Source of the DNA: BPGX01 sp037447455
GTDB taxonomy: Bacteria > Bacteroidota > Bacteroidia > B-17B0 > Aurantibacillaceae
NCBI GenBank assembly: GCA_037447455.1
Contig: JBBIGQ010000001.1
Span: forward strand, 307,278-371,277
Length of the DNA: 64,000 nt
Direction of reading: 5' to 3'
The stretch's first letter is position 1. Each line of letters begins with the position of its first letter. Positions 47,482-56,057 of this stretch are shown one piece after another. Both the position numbers and the translations under genes were made by a program. Under the pieces are notes generated by a model. That model made no database searches and was not told where the DNA came from. It saw nothing but the letters and a program-made list of their open reading frames with translations.

Positions 47482-48429
47482 TTACCTCAAATGTTGTATT
47501 ATTTTTTCTGCCAGAATTCTGCAGATTTTTTCATAACTCTGATACGTCCAGCCGGCAATGTGCGGCGTTAGTATTACATTGGAGGATTGTTTCAGATATT
47601 CAAAATCTTCCGATTGTACTTTGTTTAAATTTTCAAAATGATGCTCTTCATATTCTATTACATCCAAGCAAGCTCCTTTTACTTTGCCTGTTTTCAGGGC
47701 TTTTACAAGAGAGGAGGTATTTACTATTTTTCCACGGGCGGTATTGATGAAATAGATATTTTTCTTAAACGCACTAAAAAATTCATCATTCACCAAATAA
47801 TACGTTTCTTTTGTAAGCGGTAAATGTAAACTTACAATATCGGCTTTTTCATAAATATCCTGCATGTTTACCTGACGAATATAATTGTCCGCTATATCAT
47901 TTTTATATTTATCATACACTAAAACATCACATTCAAAACCAGAAAGTTTTTTAGCAAAAATGCTTCCGGTGTTTCCATAACCAATAATAGCAACCGTTTG
48001 TCCTTTCAATTCTATTCCCCAGTTACTTTTTCTATCCCAGATGTTTTGACACACTTCACTATCGGCTTTTTTTAATTGATTGAGTAGCATCAGCAACATT
48101 CCAATGGCGTGTTCCCCTACCGCATCTCTATTGCCTTCCGGCGAGTTGAGACAAACGATGCCTTTGCTTTGAGCATATTGTACATCAATGTTTTCAAGCC
48201 CTGAACCCGCACGACCAATGATTTTAAGTTGCGGAGCAAGATTTATCATCTCGTCATTTACTTTTTTACTTCTGATAATTAAAATGTTTGTATCTTTTAA
48301 TTCATTTATCAATTGCGAAGAAGAGATCATATCTCCTTCCGTTACGTTGATGGAATGTTGTTTTAGTAATTGTGATAAAACAGGATGAACAGGTTCAAGA
48401 AGGAGTGCTTTAAGTAATTTTTCTTTCAT
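47482..48429 (-). CDS. D-2-hydroxyacid dehydrogenase (SerA-like)
   Basis: 315 residues of the D-isomer 2-hydroxyacid dehydrogenase family: substrate-domain part GRAGSGLENIDVQYA, dinucleotide motif AIIGYGNTGSIFAKKL, the Arg region INTARGKIVN, and catalytic His in LTPHIAGWTYQSYE. It could be a phosphoglycerate dehydrogenase in serine synthesis, but it lacks the C-terminal ACT domain and other serine genes are absent nearby. It is transcribed alone on the minus strand, divergent from dnaB. Confidence 0.85.
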   Translation of the reverse strand: MKEKLLKALLLEPVHPVLSQLLKQHSINVTEGDMISSSQLINELKDTNILIIRSKKVNDEMINLAPQLKIIGRAGSGLENIDVQYAQSKGIVCLNSPEGNRDAVGEHAIGMLLMLLNQLKKADSEVCQNIWDRKSNWGIELKGQTVAIIGYGNTGSIFAKKLSGFECDVLVYDKYKNDIADNYIRQVNMQDIYEKADIVSLHLPLTKETYYLVNDEFFSAFKKNIYFINTARGKIVNTSSLVKALKTGKVKGACLDVIEYEEHHFENLNKVQSEDFEYLKQSSNVILTPHIAGWTYQSYEKICRILAEKIIQHLR

Positions 48430-48518
48430 TTTAAAAAATTTTTATCACAAAAAAATTCACACGTTTTTCAACGGTTAAAGTTAGTGCAAATGATTGATTA
48501 TTAGGTGAAAAAAAAATA

Positions 48519-48550
48519 TTTACTCACAAGCATAAAAATTCGTAACTTTA
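48519..48550 (+). promoter_or_regulatory. Promoter of dnaB
   Basis: TTTA at 48519-48522, a 20-base spacer and TAACTTTA at 48543-48550. Spacing and elements resemble the promoter at 5876. Confidence 0.5.
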
Positions 48551-48588
48551 AACCTAAAATTGCAGCGGAAACCAAAGCTTAAAGAAGT

Positions 48589-50157
48589 ATGAGTGAATTA
48601 AATATCAGTGGAATAAAAAAAACAACCATCGGCCGGAAGCCCTTGACAACCTCCCATCCGGAAACAGTATTGGATAATGGAAAATTAATGCCGCAGGCCT
48701 TGGATATTGAAGAGGCCTTTTTAGGTGCACTCATGTTGGAAAAAGAAGCGTACATCAAAGTAGCTGATTTTGTATTTGCTGATATTTTTTACAAACCACA
48801 ACATCAGATTATTTTTAATGCCATACAAAATTTATTTCAACGCACAGAACCTATTGATTTACTTTCTGTTACACAAGAATTAAAGCGATTAGGAAAATTA
48901 GAAATAGTGGGAGGAGCGTACTATCTCACACAACTGACTTACAAAGTAGCTTCCGCCGCCCACATTGAGTATTATGCGCGTGTTTTATTGCAAAAATATC
49001 TACAAAGAGAAGTGATACGAATCTGTACAGAAACCATTCAAAATGCCTTTGAAGATAGTGTGGATGTTTTTGATTTGATAGAATATGCTACCAAAACTAT
49101 TTTTGAACTGATTGAAAATGTGACGAAAGCCCGAGAAAAAGATTTAAAGTCCATCGTTACAGAAACGATTGATGAATTAAAAGAAGCGATTGGAAAGAAA
49201 GGATTGACAGGCGTACCAAGCGGATTGATTGAAATAGACAGGATTACAAATGGCTGGCAAAAATCTCATTTTATCATTTTAGCGGCTCGTCCGGCTATGG
49301 GTAAATCGGCCTTGATGTTGACCTTTGCTAAGAATGCGGCTATTGAATACAATATTCCCGTTGCTATCTTTTCTCTTGAAATGACCGCACAAGATATTGT
49401 AAAGCGCCTACTTTCATCTGTTACACACATTCATTTAGATAAAATCAACAATGCGAATCTGGCCGATTATGAACTCGTACAACTCTCACAAGCATTAGAA
49501 AAACTGGAAAAGGTCCCGCTGTACATTGACGACACGTCTTCTTTGTCATTGACTGAATTGAGAGCAAAAGCGCGGCGGTTGAAAGTTCAATATGACATTC
49601 AGATGATAATTATTGATTACTTACAATTGATGAGCAATAGAGATAAAAACAGCATAAACACCAATCGGGAGCAAGAAATCAGCGGTATTTCCAGAGGATT
49701 AAAAAGTTTGGCCAAAGAACTGAACATTCCTATCATAGCGCTTTCACAAGTCAATCGTGCGGTTGAAAAAGAGAAAGAAAACAAAATGCCGAAGTTGTCC
49801 GACCTTCGTGAGTCCGGCTCCTTAGAACAAGACACCGATATGGTATTCTTTATCTATCGTCCGGAATACTACACCAGAGAAGATACAGAGCCGGAAATGA
49901 AAGGTGTGGCACTTTTGAATCTGGCCAAAAACAGACATGGTCGCACCTCCGAAATGAAATTAAGATTTAACGGAGAATACAGTTACTTCAGCGATTTTGA
50001 AGATCTTCATTATTTTGACAATCTAACTTCTGCTGTTGCCGCCAACACAGATTACTTGAATGACACATTAGGTAGCGGTGTTGTTATCCCCTCTAAAATG
50101 AATCAGGCAAACAATGATGATGACATCCTAAGAAATGAAATAGAAGAAGATTTTTAA
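48589..50157 (+). CDS. dnaB: Replicative DNA helicase DnaB
   Basis: 522 residues: an N-terminal helical domain (PQALDIEEAFLGALML), linker, and RecA-like domain with Walker A AARPAMGKSALM, Walker B IIIDYLQLM, FSLEMTAQDIVKRL and SQVNRAVEKE with ESGSLEQDTDMV. The hexamer unwinds DNA at the replication fork. No intein interrupts the gene. The acidic C-terminal tail (NDDDILRNEIEEDF) is usual in Bacteroidota. Confidence 0.96.
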   Translation: MSELNISGIKKTTIGRKPLTTSHPETVLDNGKLMPQALDIEEAFLGALMLEKEAYIKVADFVFADIFYKPQHQIIFNAIQNLFQRTEPIDLLSVTQELKRLGKLEIVGGAYYLTQLTYKVASAAHIEYYARVLLQKYLQREVIRICTETIQNAFEDSVDVFDLIEYATKTIFELIENVTKAREKDLKSIVTETIDELKEAIGKKGLTGVPSGLIEIDRITNGWQKSHFIILAARPAMGKSALMLTFAKNAAIEYNIPVAIFSLEMTAQDIVKRLLSSVTHIHLDKINNANLADYELVQLSQALEKLEKVPLYIDDTSSLSLTELRAKARRLKVQYDIQMIIIDYLQLMSNRDKNSINTNREQEISGISRGLKSLAKELNIPIIALSQVNRAVEKEKENKMPKLSDLRESGSLEQDTDMVFFIYRPEYYTREDTEPEMKGVALLNLAKNRHGRTSEMKLRFNGEYSYFSDFEDLHYFDNLTSAVAANTDYLNDTLGSGVVIPSKMNQANNDDDILRNEIEEDF

Positions 50158-50184
50158 TTATCTTTTGAAAAACAGAAAATAATT

Positions 50185-50661
50185 TCAAACGTCTTTATGT
50201 AAAACCGCCTCTTTCCAACGAATAACTTCTATACCAAATTTTTTCAGAAACTCTACCCCTTCTTCAATGCCAATGCCTTTGTATTCGGCATAACTATCTT
50301 TGTAAATTACTTTTTTGATTCCGATACTAAAAATAACACGAGCACAAGCAATACAAGGTGCGAGGGTTACATACAAAGTAGTGCCTTCCATATCCACCTT
50401 ATTTTTCGCTGCATACAATATGGCATTTTGCTCAGCGTGTAATGCCAAAGAGCAGCTTCCTTTGCTATCTCTTGGACAACCAGTTTCCGGCCATTCTTCA
50501 TCGCAGTTGTGTGTGCCAGCCGGCGGCCCATTATAGCCCAATGAGATGATTCTGGTGTCTTTGGTAAGCACCGCACCTACTTTCATCTTAACACAATGAG
50601 AGCGCAATGCCAGCTGCTCTGCCAGTTGCATATAAATTTCATCAAAAGACGGGCGAAGCAT
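50185..50661 (-). CDS. dCMP/cytidine deaminase family protein (ComEB-like)
   Basis: 158 residues with the zinc deaminase motifs HAEQNAIL (His, Glu) and APCIACAR (two Cys), plus VGAVLTKDTRIISLGYNGPP and HNCDEEWPETGC, typical of dCMP deaminases. It converts dCMP to dUMP in thymidylate supply. It converges on dnaB with 27 bases between the stops and is divergent from the bactofilin gene. Confidence 0.92.
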   Translation of the reverse strand: MLRPSFDEIYMQLAEQLALRSHCVKMKVGAVLTKDTRIISLGYNGPPAGTHNCDEEWPETGCPRDSKGSCSLALHAEQNAILYAAKNKVDMEGTTLYVTLAPCIACARVIFSIGIKKVIYKDSYAEYKGIGIEEGVEFLKKFGIEVIRWKEAVLHKDV

Positions 50662-50697
50662 TTTTGGCGGTAAAGATACGGGTTTTTATCGGTTTGA

Positions 50698-50729
50698 TTT
50701 GCATTATTGAAAAATAGATTGTACCTTTT
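50698..50729 (+). promoter_or_regulatory. Promoter of the bactofilin-atpZ operon
   Basis: TTTG at 50698-50701, a 20-base spacer and TACCTTTT at 50722-50729 (one mismatch). It ends 20 bases before ATG 50749. Confidence 0.55.
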
Positions 50730-50748
50730 CGTGCTAAAACTAATTTTC

Positions 50749-51141
50749 ATGTTTGGGAAAGACAACAAACTATTACAGCACCATATCGTGAATATCATTC
50801 AACACCACACCACCATTAATGGAGACATTCAGTGCAATGGGGACTTGAGATTAGACGGCACTATCAAAGGAAATGTAAAAATAACAGGTCGTCTGGTAAT
50901 GGGACACGACGCCTTAATAGAAGGCACTATTGAATGTGAAAATGCTGAAATATCCGGACAGGTAAAAGGAGATGTAAAGACAAAAGAAACTCTGCATCTT
51001 AAAAAACAATGTTTTATTGAAGGCGATATTTATGCAAAAAAACTTATTGTAGAAGGAGACGCTGTATTTAACGGGAAATGTGTTATGAAAAAAACTGAAA
51101 CAAAATTATATCCAGAAAAACCAAAAGCCGTTCAAATTTGA
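50749..51141 (+). CDS. Bactofilin (polymer-forming cytoskeletal protein)
   Basis: 130 residues of short beta-helix repeats: TTINGDIQCNGDLRLDGTIK, GRLVMGHDALIEGTIECENA and VKGDVKTKETLHLKKQCFIE. Bactofilins polymerise into cell-wall-associated filaments without nucleotide. ATG 50749 gives MFGKDNKL and agrees with the promoter; the frame is open further upstream to 50707 but that would start inside the promoter spacer. It overlaps the atpZ start by four bases. Confidence 0.9.
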   Translation: MFGKDNKLLQHHIVNIIQHHTTINGDIQCNGDLRLDGTIKGNVKITGRLVMGHDALIEGTIECENAEISGQVKGDVKTKETLHLKKQCFIEGDIYAKKLIVEGDAVFNGKCVMKKTETKLYPEKPKAVQI

Positions 51142-51338
51142 AAAATTACATCAAATATACGCAAATAGGATTTCAAATGGCTATTATCATAACCTTAGGA
51201 GCATTTGGAGGGAAAAAATTAGACGAATATATGAAAATGACCCCCCCTGTGTTTACTATTATATTGTCTTTACTATCCATTGCAGCGGCTCTATACCTGG
51301 CATTAAAAGATTTTATATTTCCACCCAAAAACAAATGA
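51138..51338 (+). CDS. atpZ: AtpZ-like small membrane protein
   Basis: 66 residues with two membrane segments (about 11-27 and 36-58) and the family text YTQIGFQMAIIITLGAFGGK. AtpZ/AtpI proteins help assembly of, or magnesium supply to, F-type ATP synthase. The start is a TTG overlapping the bactofilin stop; the next ATG would remove 13 residues of the conserved start. In Bacteroidota this gene usually heads the atp operon, but here no atpB, atpE or later subunit gene follows. Confidence 0.75.
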   Translation: MKNYIKYTQIGFQMAIIITLGAFGGKKLDEYMKMTPPVFTIILSLLSIAAALYLALKDFIFPPKNK

Positions 51339-51724
51339 TTTTAAAAATATTTAAATACATGTACATATTAGCCATTATCCTGATTATATTGTTTTTTGCT
51401 TATACAGGACATTTTTTTAGCCCTGATTTTTTCAGAAAGTACGATCAACCAACCCTGCTTTTTTTATTGATTTTATATGCTGCATTTTATGTTCCGCATT
51501 TTATTCTTGAAAAGAAATTACCCCCTGAAAAATTAGCAGGAAAAGATTTGGTATTTTTAAGTTTGAAATTTTTAATTCCCGTGTTTTATGCCGCTATTCG
51601 TCAGTATTTTATTGAAGATGCTTCCGACAAAAAAATTTTTTTATTTCACTTTTTAATATACGCTGTTTTATTTTTAGCATTAGACACTTTAATTTACTAT
51701 CAGGTAATTAACCGAAAATCATGA
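51335..51724 (+). CDS. Four-helix membrane protein, AtpI-like position
   Basis: 129 residues with four membrane segments (about 8-24, 41-57, 73-90 and 103-122). Its start overlaps the atpZ stop (ATGA). Size, topology and place are those of the small membrane protein that often follows atpZ in Bacteroidota, so it may be an AtpI counterpart, but no diagnostic motif is visible. Function is unknown. Confidence 0.65.
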   Translation: MILKIFKYMYILAIILIILFFAYTGHFFSPDFFRKYDQPTLLFLLILYAAFYVPHFILEKKLPPEKLAGKDLVFLSLKFLIPVFYAAIRQYFIEDASDKKIFLFHFLIYAVLFLALDTLIYYQVINRKS

Positions 51725-52140
51725 ACAATCCCATTGATAAAGATAAAACCACTGAAAACCCCGGGCTAATAGATTTTCCGCACCACATTGGAAGTGCACC
51801 TATTATCAAAAACGAGCCGACTTTGATAAAAAGCAAAGCCATGAGCGCTATGCTGGAACAAACCAATGCACAATGGCAACAAATTCAACAGCAATTAGAA
51901 CTTTTGAAACAACAAACAGAAAAATTAAAAAAAAGGATAGAATTTTCTGAACGCATTTACAAGGCACAAATGAGTTTTGAGCCCGTCATAGGACATGTGT
52001 ATTATTTGTACCACAACTACAAAAAAAATATAGATGTTTTAATGATGGTACGCCCAGAAGAGTGGAAAAGCATGCCAGAACACTTAGAATTTCAATCTAC
52101 GGTCAAACTTTTATCAGACCATACATGGGAAGTTGTTTGA
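51721..52140 (+). CDS. DUF2452 family protein
   Basis: 139 residues. The text IDFPHHIGSAPIIKNE, KSKAMSAMLEQTNAQWQQIQ, a short coiled coil (about 60-85) and FEPVIGHVYYLYHNYKKNID fit DUF2452. No signal peptide or membrane segment is seen. It overlaps the preceding stop by four bases, so it belongs to the bactofilin-atpZ operon. Function is unknown. Confidence 0.82.
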   Translation: MNNPIDKDKTTENPGLIDFPHHIGSAPIIKNEPTLIKSKAMSAMLEQTNAQWQQIQQQLELLKQQTEKLKKRIEFSERIYKAQMSFEPVIGHVYYLYHNYKKNIDVLMMVRPEEWKSMPEHLEFQSTVKLLSDHTWEVV

Positions 52141-52147
52141 ATGATGA

Positions 52148-52411
52148 ATGTATATGAATGCGCTATTACAAAAAGACATTAATCTGCTATCAAGAAATAT
52201 CAAGAAAACTAAAAAACTACCAACGCATTGGGATGGTAAAGCATGCGTTTTAGAATTAAAAGAAGCAGATTACAACTGGCGACAAATAGAATGGTGGGCG
52301 CTTTATTTTGAATATAAGTGCATTGCTTTGTTGAGAGATAGTTTTCAAATTCCGGTGAAAAAGTACAATAATGTTATGCAGATTCAACCTTCTGAGAAAC
52401 AGAAAGTTTGA
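52148..52411 (+). CDS. Small conserved-looking protein of unknown function
   Basis: 87 residues (85 from ATG 52154), basic at the N-terminus and rich in aromatic residues in the middle (NWRQIEWWALYFEYKC). It follows DUF2452 after seven bases on the same strand, has a protein-like composition and no overlap with another gene, so it is probably real. I do not recognise it. The 137 bases that follow up to 52549 hold no gene. Confidence 0.5.
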   Translation: MYMNALLQKDINLLSRNIKKTKKLPTHWDGKACVLELKEADYNWRQIEWWALYFEYKCIALLRDSFQIPVKKYNNVMQIQPSEKQKV

Positions 52412-52548
52412 CTGTTTAACTCAATAAAATATTTTGATGATTTATGATGGTTTACTTATCATAAAAAATCTATTTTTCTTTTTAGATCTTGGTGTGTAGA
52501 ATAAGTGTATTTTTTTAACTATGTTTGTTGCAAAAAATAAAAATAATT

Positions 52549-53559
52549 ATGGAATTGTATCTGGATTCTGCGAATTTACAAGAAATAGAAGAAGCATTCG
52601 GTAAATTAGGTTTTCTTACCGGACTTACAACGACGCCCACCTTTATGCAAAGAGAAGGTATCACCGACATTGATGGAACTATTGTAAAACTCAGTAAAAC
52701 GGTTCCCATCTTGCAAATAGAAGCATTGGGAAATACCGCCGAAGAAATTCTTGCAGAAGCAGAAAGACAATTGGCATTAGGTTTAGACCCTCAAAAAACC
52801 GTTTTCAAAATCCCTGTGTCTTTGGAAGGTGTGAGAGCGTGTAAAATGCTCAGAGACAAAGGTTATCTTGTCAATATCCACCTTGTGTATACTTTACAAC
52901 AGGCCTATATGGCGATGCAAGCAGGGGCGACTTATGTTTGCCCCTTAGTAGGTCGATTGCAAGACCAAGGTCACGATGCGCTGGCACTCATTGAACAATG
53001 CGTAAAAGCCGTGAATTATTATGGTTATCCTACCAAAATAATGTTTTCTTCCGTACGCCATACCGAACACGTACGCAATGCCATCAATCTCGGTGTACAT
53101 ACTATTACCGTACCATGGAAAGTAATGAAACAACTCACCGAAAATAATCTCACAACACTTGGCACAGAACAATTTATCGTCGATACAAAGTTGATGACCA
53201 AACGTGTTAAAGATGTAATCAGAAACGTCAATCCAGTTGTGTCCATTCATACCCAACTTACCGATGCCATCATTAAAATGACAGAATACGGATTTGGGGC
53301 CATTACGATTGTGGATGAAAACGATACTGTCAAAGGAATTTTTACCGATGGCGATTTGAGAAGGTACATCATGAAAGAAGGTTCAAAATTTTTGGATAAA
53401 AAATTGTCAGAATTGTCTTTTAAATCACCCTATACGATTAATGCTAACGCACTCTTGAACGAAGCGTATCAGATGTTCAAAAAAACCAACGTAGACACCA
53501 TCATCGTAGTGGATGATAATAACAAAGCCGTTGGAATGATTGATATTCAAGATATTTAA
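52549..53559 (+). CDS. Transaldolase-like enzyme fused to two CBS domains
   Basis: 336 residues. Residues 1-215 are a small transaldolase/fructose-6-phosphate aldolase-type barrel: MELYLDSANLQEIEEA, Schiff-base Lys87 in VFKIPVSLEG, and TYVCPLVGRLQDQG. Residues about 225-336 are a CBS pair (AIIKMTEYGFGAITIVDEND, FTDGDLRRYI, NVDTIIVVDDNNKAVGMIDI), an arrangement better known from KdsD arabinose-5-phosphate isomerase. CBS pairs bind nucleotides or nucleotide-sugars, so feedback control by a product is plausible. ATG 52549 gives the standard family start. The phosphatase gene begins two bases after its stop. Confidence 0.85.
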   Translation: MELYLDSANLQEIEEAFGKLGFLTGLTTTPTFMQREGITDIDGTIVKLSKTVPILQIEALGNTAEEILAEAERQLALGLDPQKTVFKIPVSLEGVRACKMLRDKGYLVNIHLVYTLQQAYMAMQAGATYVCPLVGRLQDQGHDALALIEQCVKAVNYYGYPTKIMFSSVRHTEHVRNAINLGVHTITVPWKVMKQLTENNLTTLGTEQFIVDTKLMTKRVKDVIRNVNPVVSIHTQLTDAIIKMTEYGFGAITIVDENDTVKGIFTDGDLRRYIMKEGSKFLDKKLSELSFKSPYTINANALLNEAYQMFKKTNVDTIIVVDDNNKAVGMIDIQDI

Positions 53560-53560
53560 T

Positions 53561-54280
53561 ATGTATTCTGTTTTTGAAAAATTTTCTCTGAACGGTGGAA
53601 CGTTTTTAATCAACGAACGTTTGTTTATTGATAAGTTAAGCAAAATAAAAGTTTTTATTTTTGACTGGGACGGCGTATTTACCAACGGTTTGAAAGATGC
53701 TGATTTGCAGAGTCAGTTTAATGAATCTGATTCGGTTGGATTAAATTTATTAAGATTTTCTTTTTACTTAAAGTTTAATCAACAACCTGTCATTGCGTTT
53801 ATTTCCGGTGAAAAAAATTTGTCCGCATTTACTTTGGCTAAAAGAGAATTTATTCACCGACATTATTTCAAAATACCACATAAAATTTTGGCTTTTCAAC
53901 ATCTTTGTAAAACATTAAATGTTTCTGAAAAAGAATGCTGTTTTGTATTTGATGATGTTTTAGATTTAAGTATTGCCGAAAAATGCGGATTGAGAATGTA
54001 TGTTCAAAAACCTTCGGCAGTTTTATTTAATGAATATGTATTAAAAAACAATTTGGCGGATTATGTGAGTTTTTCTAACGGCTCATCCAACGCTGTAAGG
54101 GAAATTACTGAACTTATCATTGGCTTGTATGATGATTTTGAACAGGTCATAACGCATCGCATTCAGTTTAGCGATGTGTATAAAAAATATCTAAGTGCCA
54201 AAAGAGCCATTCAAACAGAAAATTATACTTTTATTCAGGATAAAATAGAATTATTTTTGAACAAAGATGAATTATGCTAA
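53561..54280 (+). CDS. KdsC-like HAD phosphatase
   Basis: 239 residues. HAD motif I is VFIFDWDGVFTNGL (KdsC has VDGVLTDG), motif II region IAFISGEKN, and FVFDDVLDLSIAEKCG matches motif IV with its acidic residues. Such enzymes remove phosphate from sugar phosphates such as KDO-8-phosphate or heptose bisphosphate. It sits between a transaldolase-CBS gene (2 bases) and a heptose-kinase-like gene (7-base overlap). The N-terminal 25 residues and the C-terminal 60 residues go beyond a minimal KdsC and are unassigned. Confidence 0.75.
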   Translation: MYSVFEKFSLNGGTFLINERLFIDKLSKIKVFIFDWDGVFTNGLKDADLQSQFNESDSVGLNLLRFSFYLKFNQQPVIAFISGEKNLSAFTLAKREFIHRHYFKIPHKILAFQHLCKTLNVSEKECCFVFDDVLDLSIAEKCGLRMYVQKPSAVLFNEYVLKNNLADYVSFSNGSSNAVREITELIIGLYDDFEQVITHRIQFSDVYKKYLSAKRAIQTENYTFIQDKIELFLNKDELC

Positions 54281-55299
54281 TCAGAAGCAAAGCCCCTTTG
54301 AGAATTGGACTGGCTGGCGGTGGGACAGATGTGTCGCCTTATTCAGATTTATATGGCGGAGCTGTTTTGAACGCTACGATTAACTTGTATGCTGTTACAA
54401 CTATTGAAATTACAAACGATAATACTATTGAGTTTATTTTAGGAAACTTTTCTCAAAATAAAATTTACAACAGTGCAAAAGAACTACCAGTCGAAAAGCC
54501 CTTTGAATTAATGAGTGGTGTTTACAATCGAATGGTCAAAATGTTTGATTTGCCGCCGCTTTCCTTTAGAATGCATTCTTACATTGAAGCCCCGCAGGGC
54601 AGTGGATTAGGAACTTCTTCTACTTTGGTAGTGTCCATTATTGGCGCATTTGCAGAGTGGCTAAAATTACCGCTTGGAAAATACGACATTGCTCATCTGG
54701 CGTATGAAATAGAACGACTGGACTTACAAATGCACGGTGGAAAGCAAGACCAGTACGCTGCAACTTTTGGTGGGATTAACTTTTTAGAATTTTATACAAA
54801 CGATAAGGTAATTGTGAATCCTCTAGATATAAAACCGCACATTAAAAAAGAATTAGAATTGTGTTTGTTGTTATATTTTACGGATACACAAAGATATTCA
54901 GCCGACATTATCAAAGAACAAATTCAAAATGTACAATCCAACAAAACTTCTTCCATTGAAGCGATGCACCATTTAAAGGAACAAGCAGTTTTACTAAAAG
55001 ATTATTTATTAAAAGGGGAAATTAGTAAGATAGGAGAATTATTGCATTTTGGATGGTTAAACAAAAAGCAGATGGCTTCTAATATCTCCAATCAATTTAT
55101 TGATAGTATTTACCAGGCAGCAATGAATGCCGGTGCAACAGGTGGAAAAATTTCCGGGGCAGGAGGAGGTGGTTTTATGTTTTTTTATTGCCCAAAAAAC
55201 TCAAAGTTAAAAGTAGCCGAGGCATTACAACAATTTGGTGGAAAAATTCAAAATTTTCAATTTACATCCGAAGGATTAACTAGTTGGACGATTGAATGA
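54274..55299 (+). CDS. GHMP kinase, D-glycero-D-manno-heptose 7-phosphate kinase-like
   Basis: 341 residues. GHMP motif 1 SKAPLRIGLAGGGTDVSPY, motif 2 APQGSGLGTSSTLVVS and motif 3 GGKISGAGGGGFMFFY are all present. The start APLRIGLAGGGTDV is that of heptose-7-phosphate kinases (HddA type) and related fucose and heptose kinases. Together with a transaldolase (sedoheptulose-7-phosphate chemistry) and a phosphatase it suggests a heptose-phosphate route, though isomerase and nucleotidyltransferase genes are not in the window. Its 3' end overlaps the convergent cupin gene by 20 bases. Confidence 0.82.
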   Translation: MLIRSKAPLRIGLAGGGTDVSPYSDLYGGAVLNATINLYAVTTIEITNDNTIEFILGNFSQNKIYNSAKELPVEKPFELMSGVYNRMVKMFDLPPLSFRMHSYIEAPQGSGLGTSSTLVVSIIGAFAEWLKLPLGKYDIAHLAYEIERLDLQMHGGKQDQYAATFGGINFLEFYTNDKVIVNPLDIKPHIKKELELCLLLYFTDTQRYSADIIKEQIQNVQSNKTSSIEAMHHLKEQAVLLKDYLLKGEISKIGELLHFGWLNKKQMASNISNQFIDSIYQAAMNAGATGGKISGAGGGGFMFFYCPKNSKLKVAEALQQFGGKIQNFQFTSEGLTSWTIE

Positions 55300-56043
55300 T
55301 ACTGTAAAAAACTCTGATTGAAGAAACATTTGCAGGTTCACCATACTCTATATGGTGCCACATGCCGGGCGGCATTATCAAAGCTTCTCCCGGGTCAAGA
55401 ATTAATTCAAATGCTTGTGCTTCTTTTATTCTTGGAAATTCTTTTGTTAATTCCTCCCATCTTTCGGAATATTTTGAAAAATCTGACCAGGCAAGAAGTT
55501 CAAATGGCTTGCGGTAAATATTATGTTCCTCCTTAAAAGGGAAGAGTAAAAACTTTTTTCTTCCGTATATTTGAACATGAAATACAATACTAAAATCAAT
55601 ATCAAAGTGCAAATGAGTAACCGATCCTTTACCACCAATAAAAAGCATTGGGGCTTGTTTTACAATAGACCATAGAATCTCGTTGGGGTATCAGATGTCT
55701 TTAATCCATTAGGTGCCTGAGTGTATAAGTTAAATAAAAATAATCTCCATTTATGTTCTTCGTTAGACAAAATAGAATCCACATATTTATCAAAAGTTAC
55801 ATAGTCGTCTGCTGTATTTACGGGTGTATATGCATCACTTTTTGTATTGTTGTATAATGGAACTTTGATGTTATTTAATTTTGATTTTAAATAAAGAAGA
55901 TTCCACTTTTTAATGGCATTCCAGTTGTTGGCGTAGTTTTTTAGCAAGATGGGAGTATCTTGTTTTATGTAACTGTTTATTATTTTCTTTAGATTTTTTG
56001 TATAAGAAAATTCGTTGATAACCTGTAGATTTTTGAATGGCAT
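55280..56043 (-). pseudogene. Frameshifted cupin_8/JmjC-like protein
   Basis: Two frames, 56043-55660 and 55648-55280, make one protein if one missing base is restored at about 55672-55674: the text then runs TRFYWSIVKQAPMLFIGGKG. The restored length is about 254 residues. The first part has LKNYANNWNAIKKWNLLYLK, usual for cupin_8; the second has the iron-binding pair in THLHFDIDFS, then VQIYGRKKFLLFPF and the distal His in MPPGMWHHIEY. The family are Fe(II)/2-oxoglutarate hydroxylases. As written, neither piece holds a complete active site. It begins 14 bases after the tmRNA 3' end. Confidence 0.75.
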
Positions 56044-56057
56044 AAATCATTTTATTG

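Noticed and set aside
38119..47482. Efflux block as a mobile island
   Set aside because: No integrase, transposase, tRNA border or flanking direct repeat was found; only the small TTGCAAAACT element at one edge.
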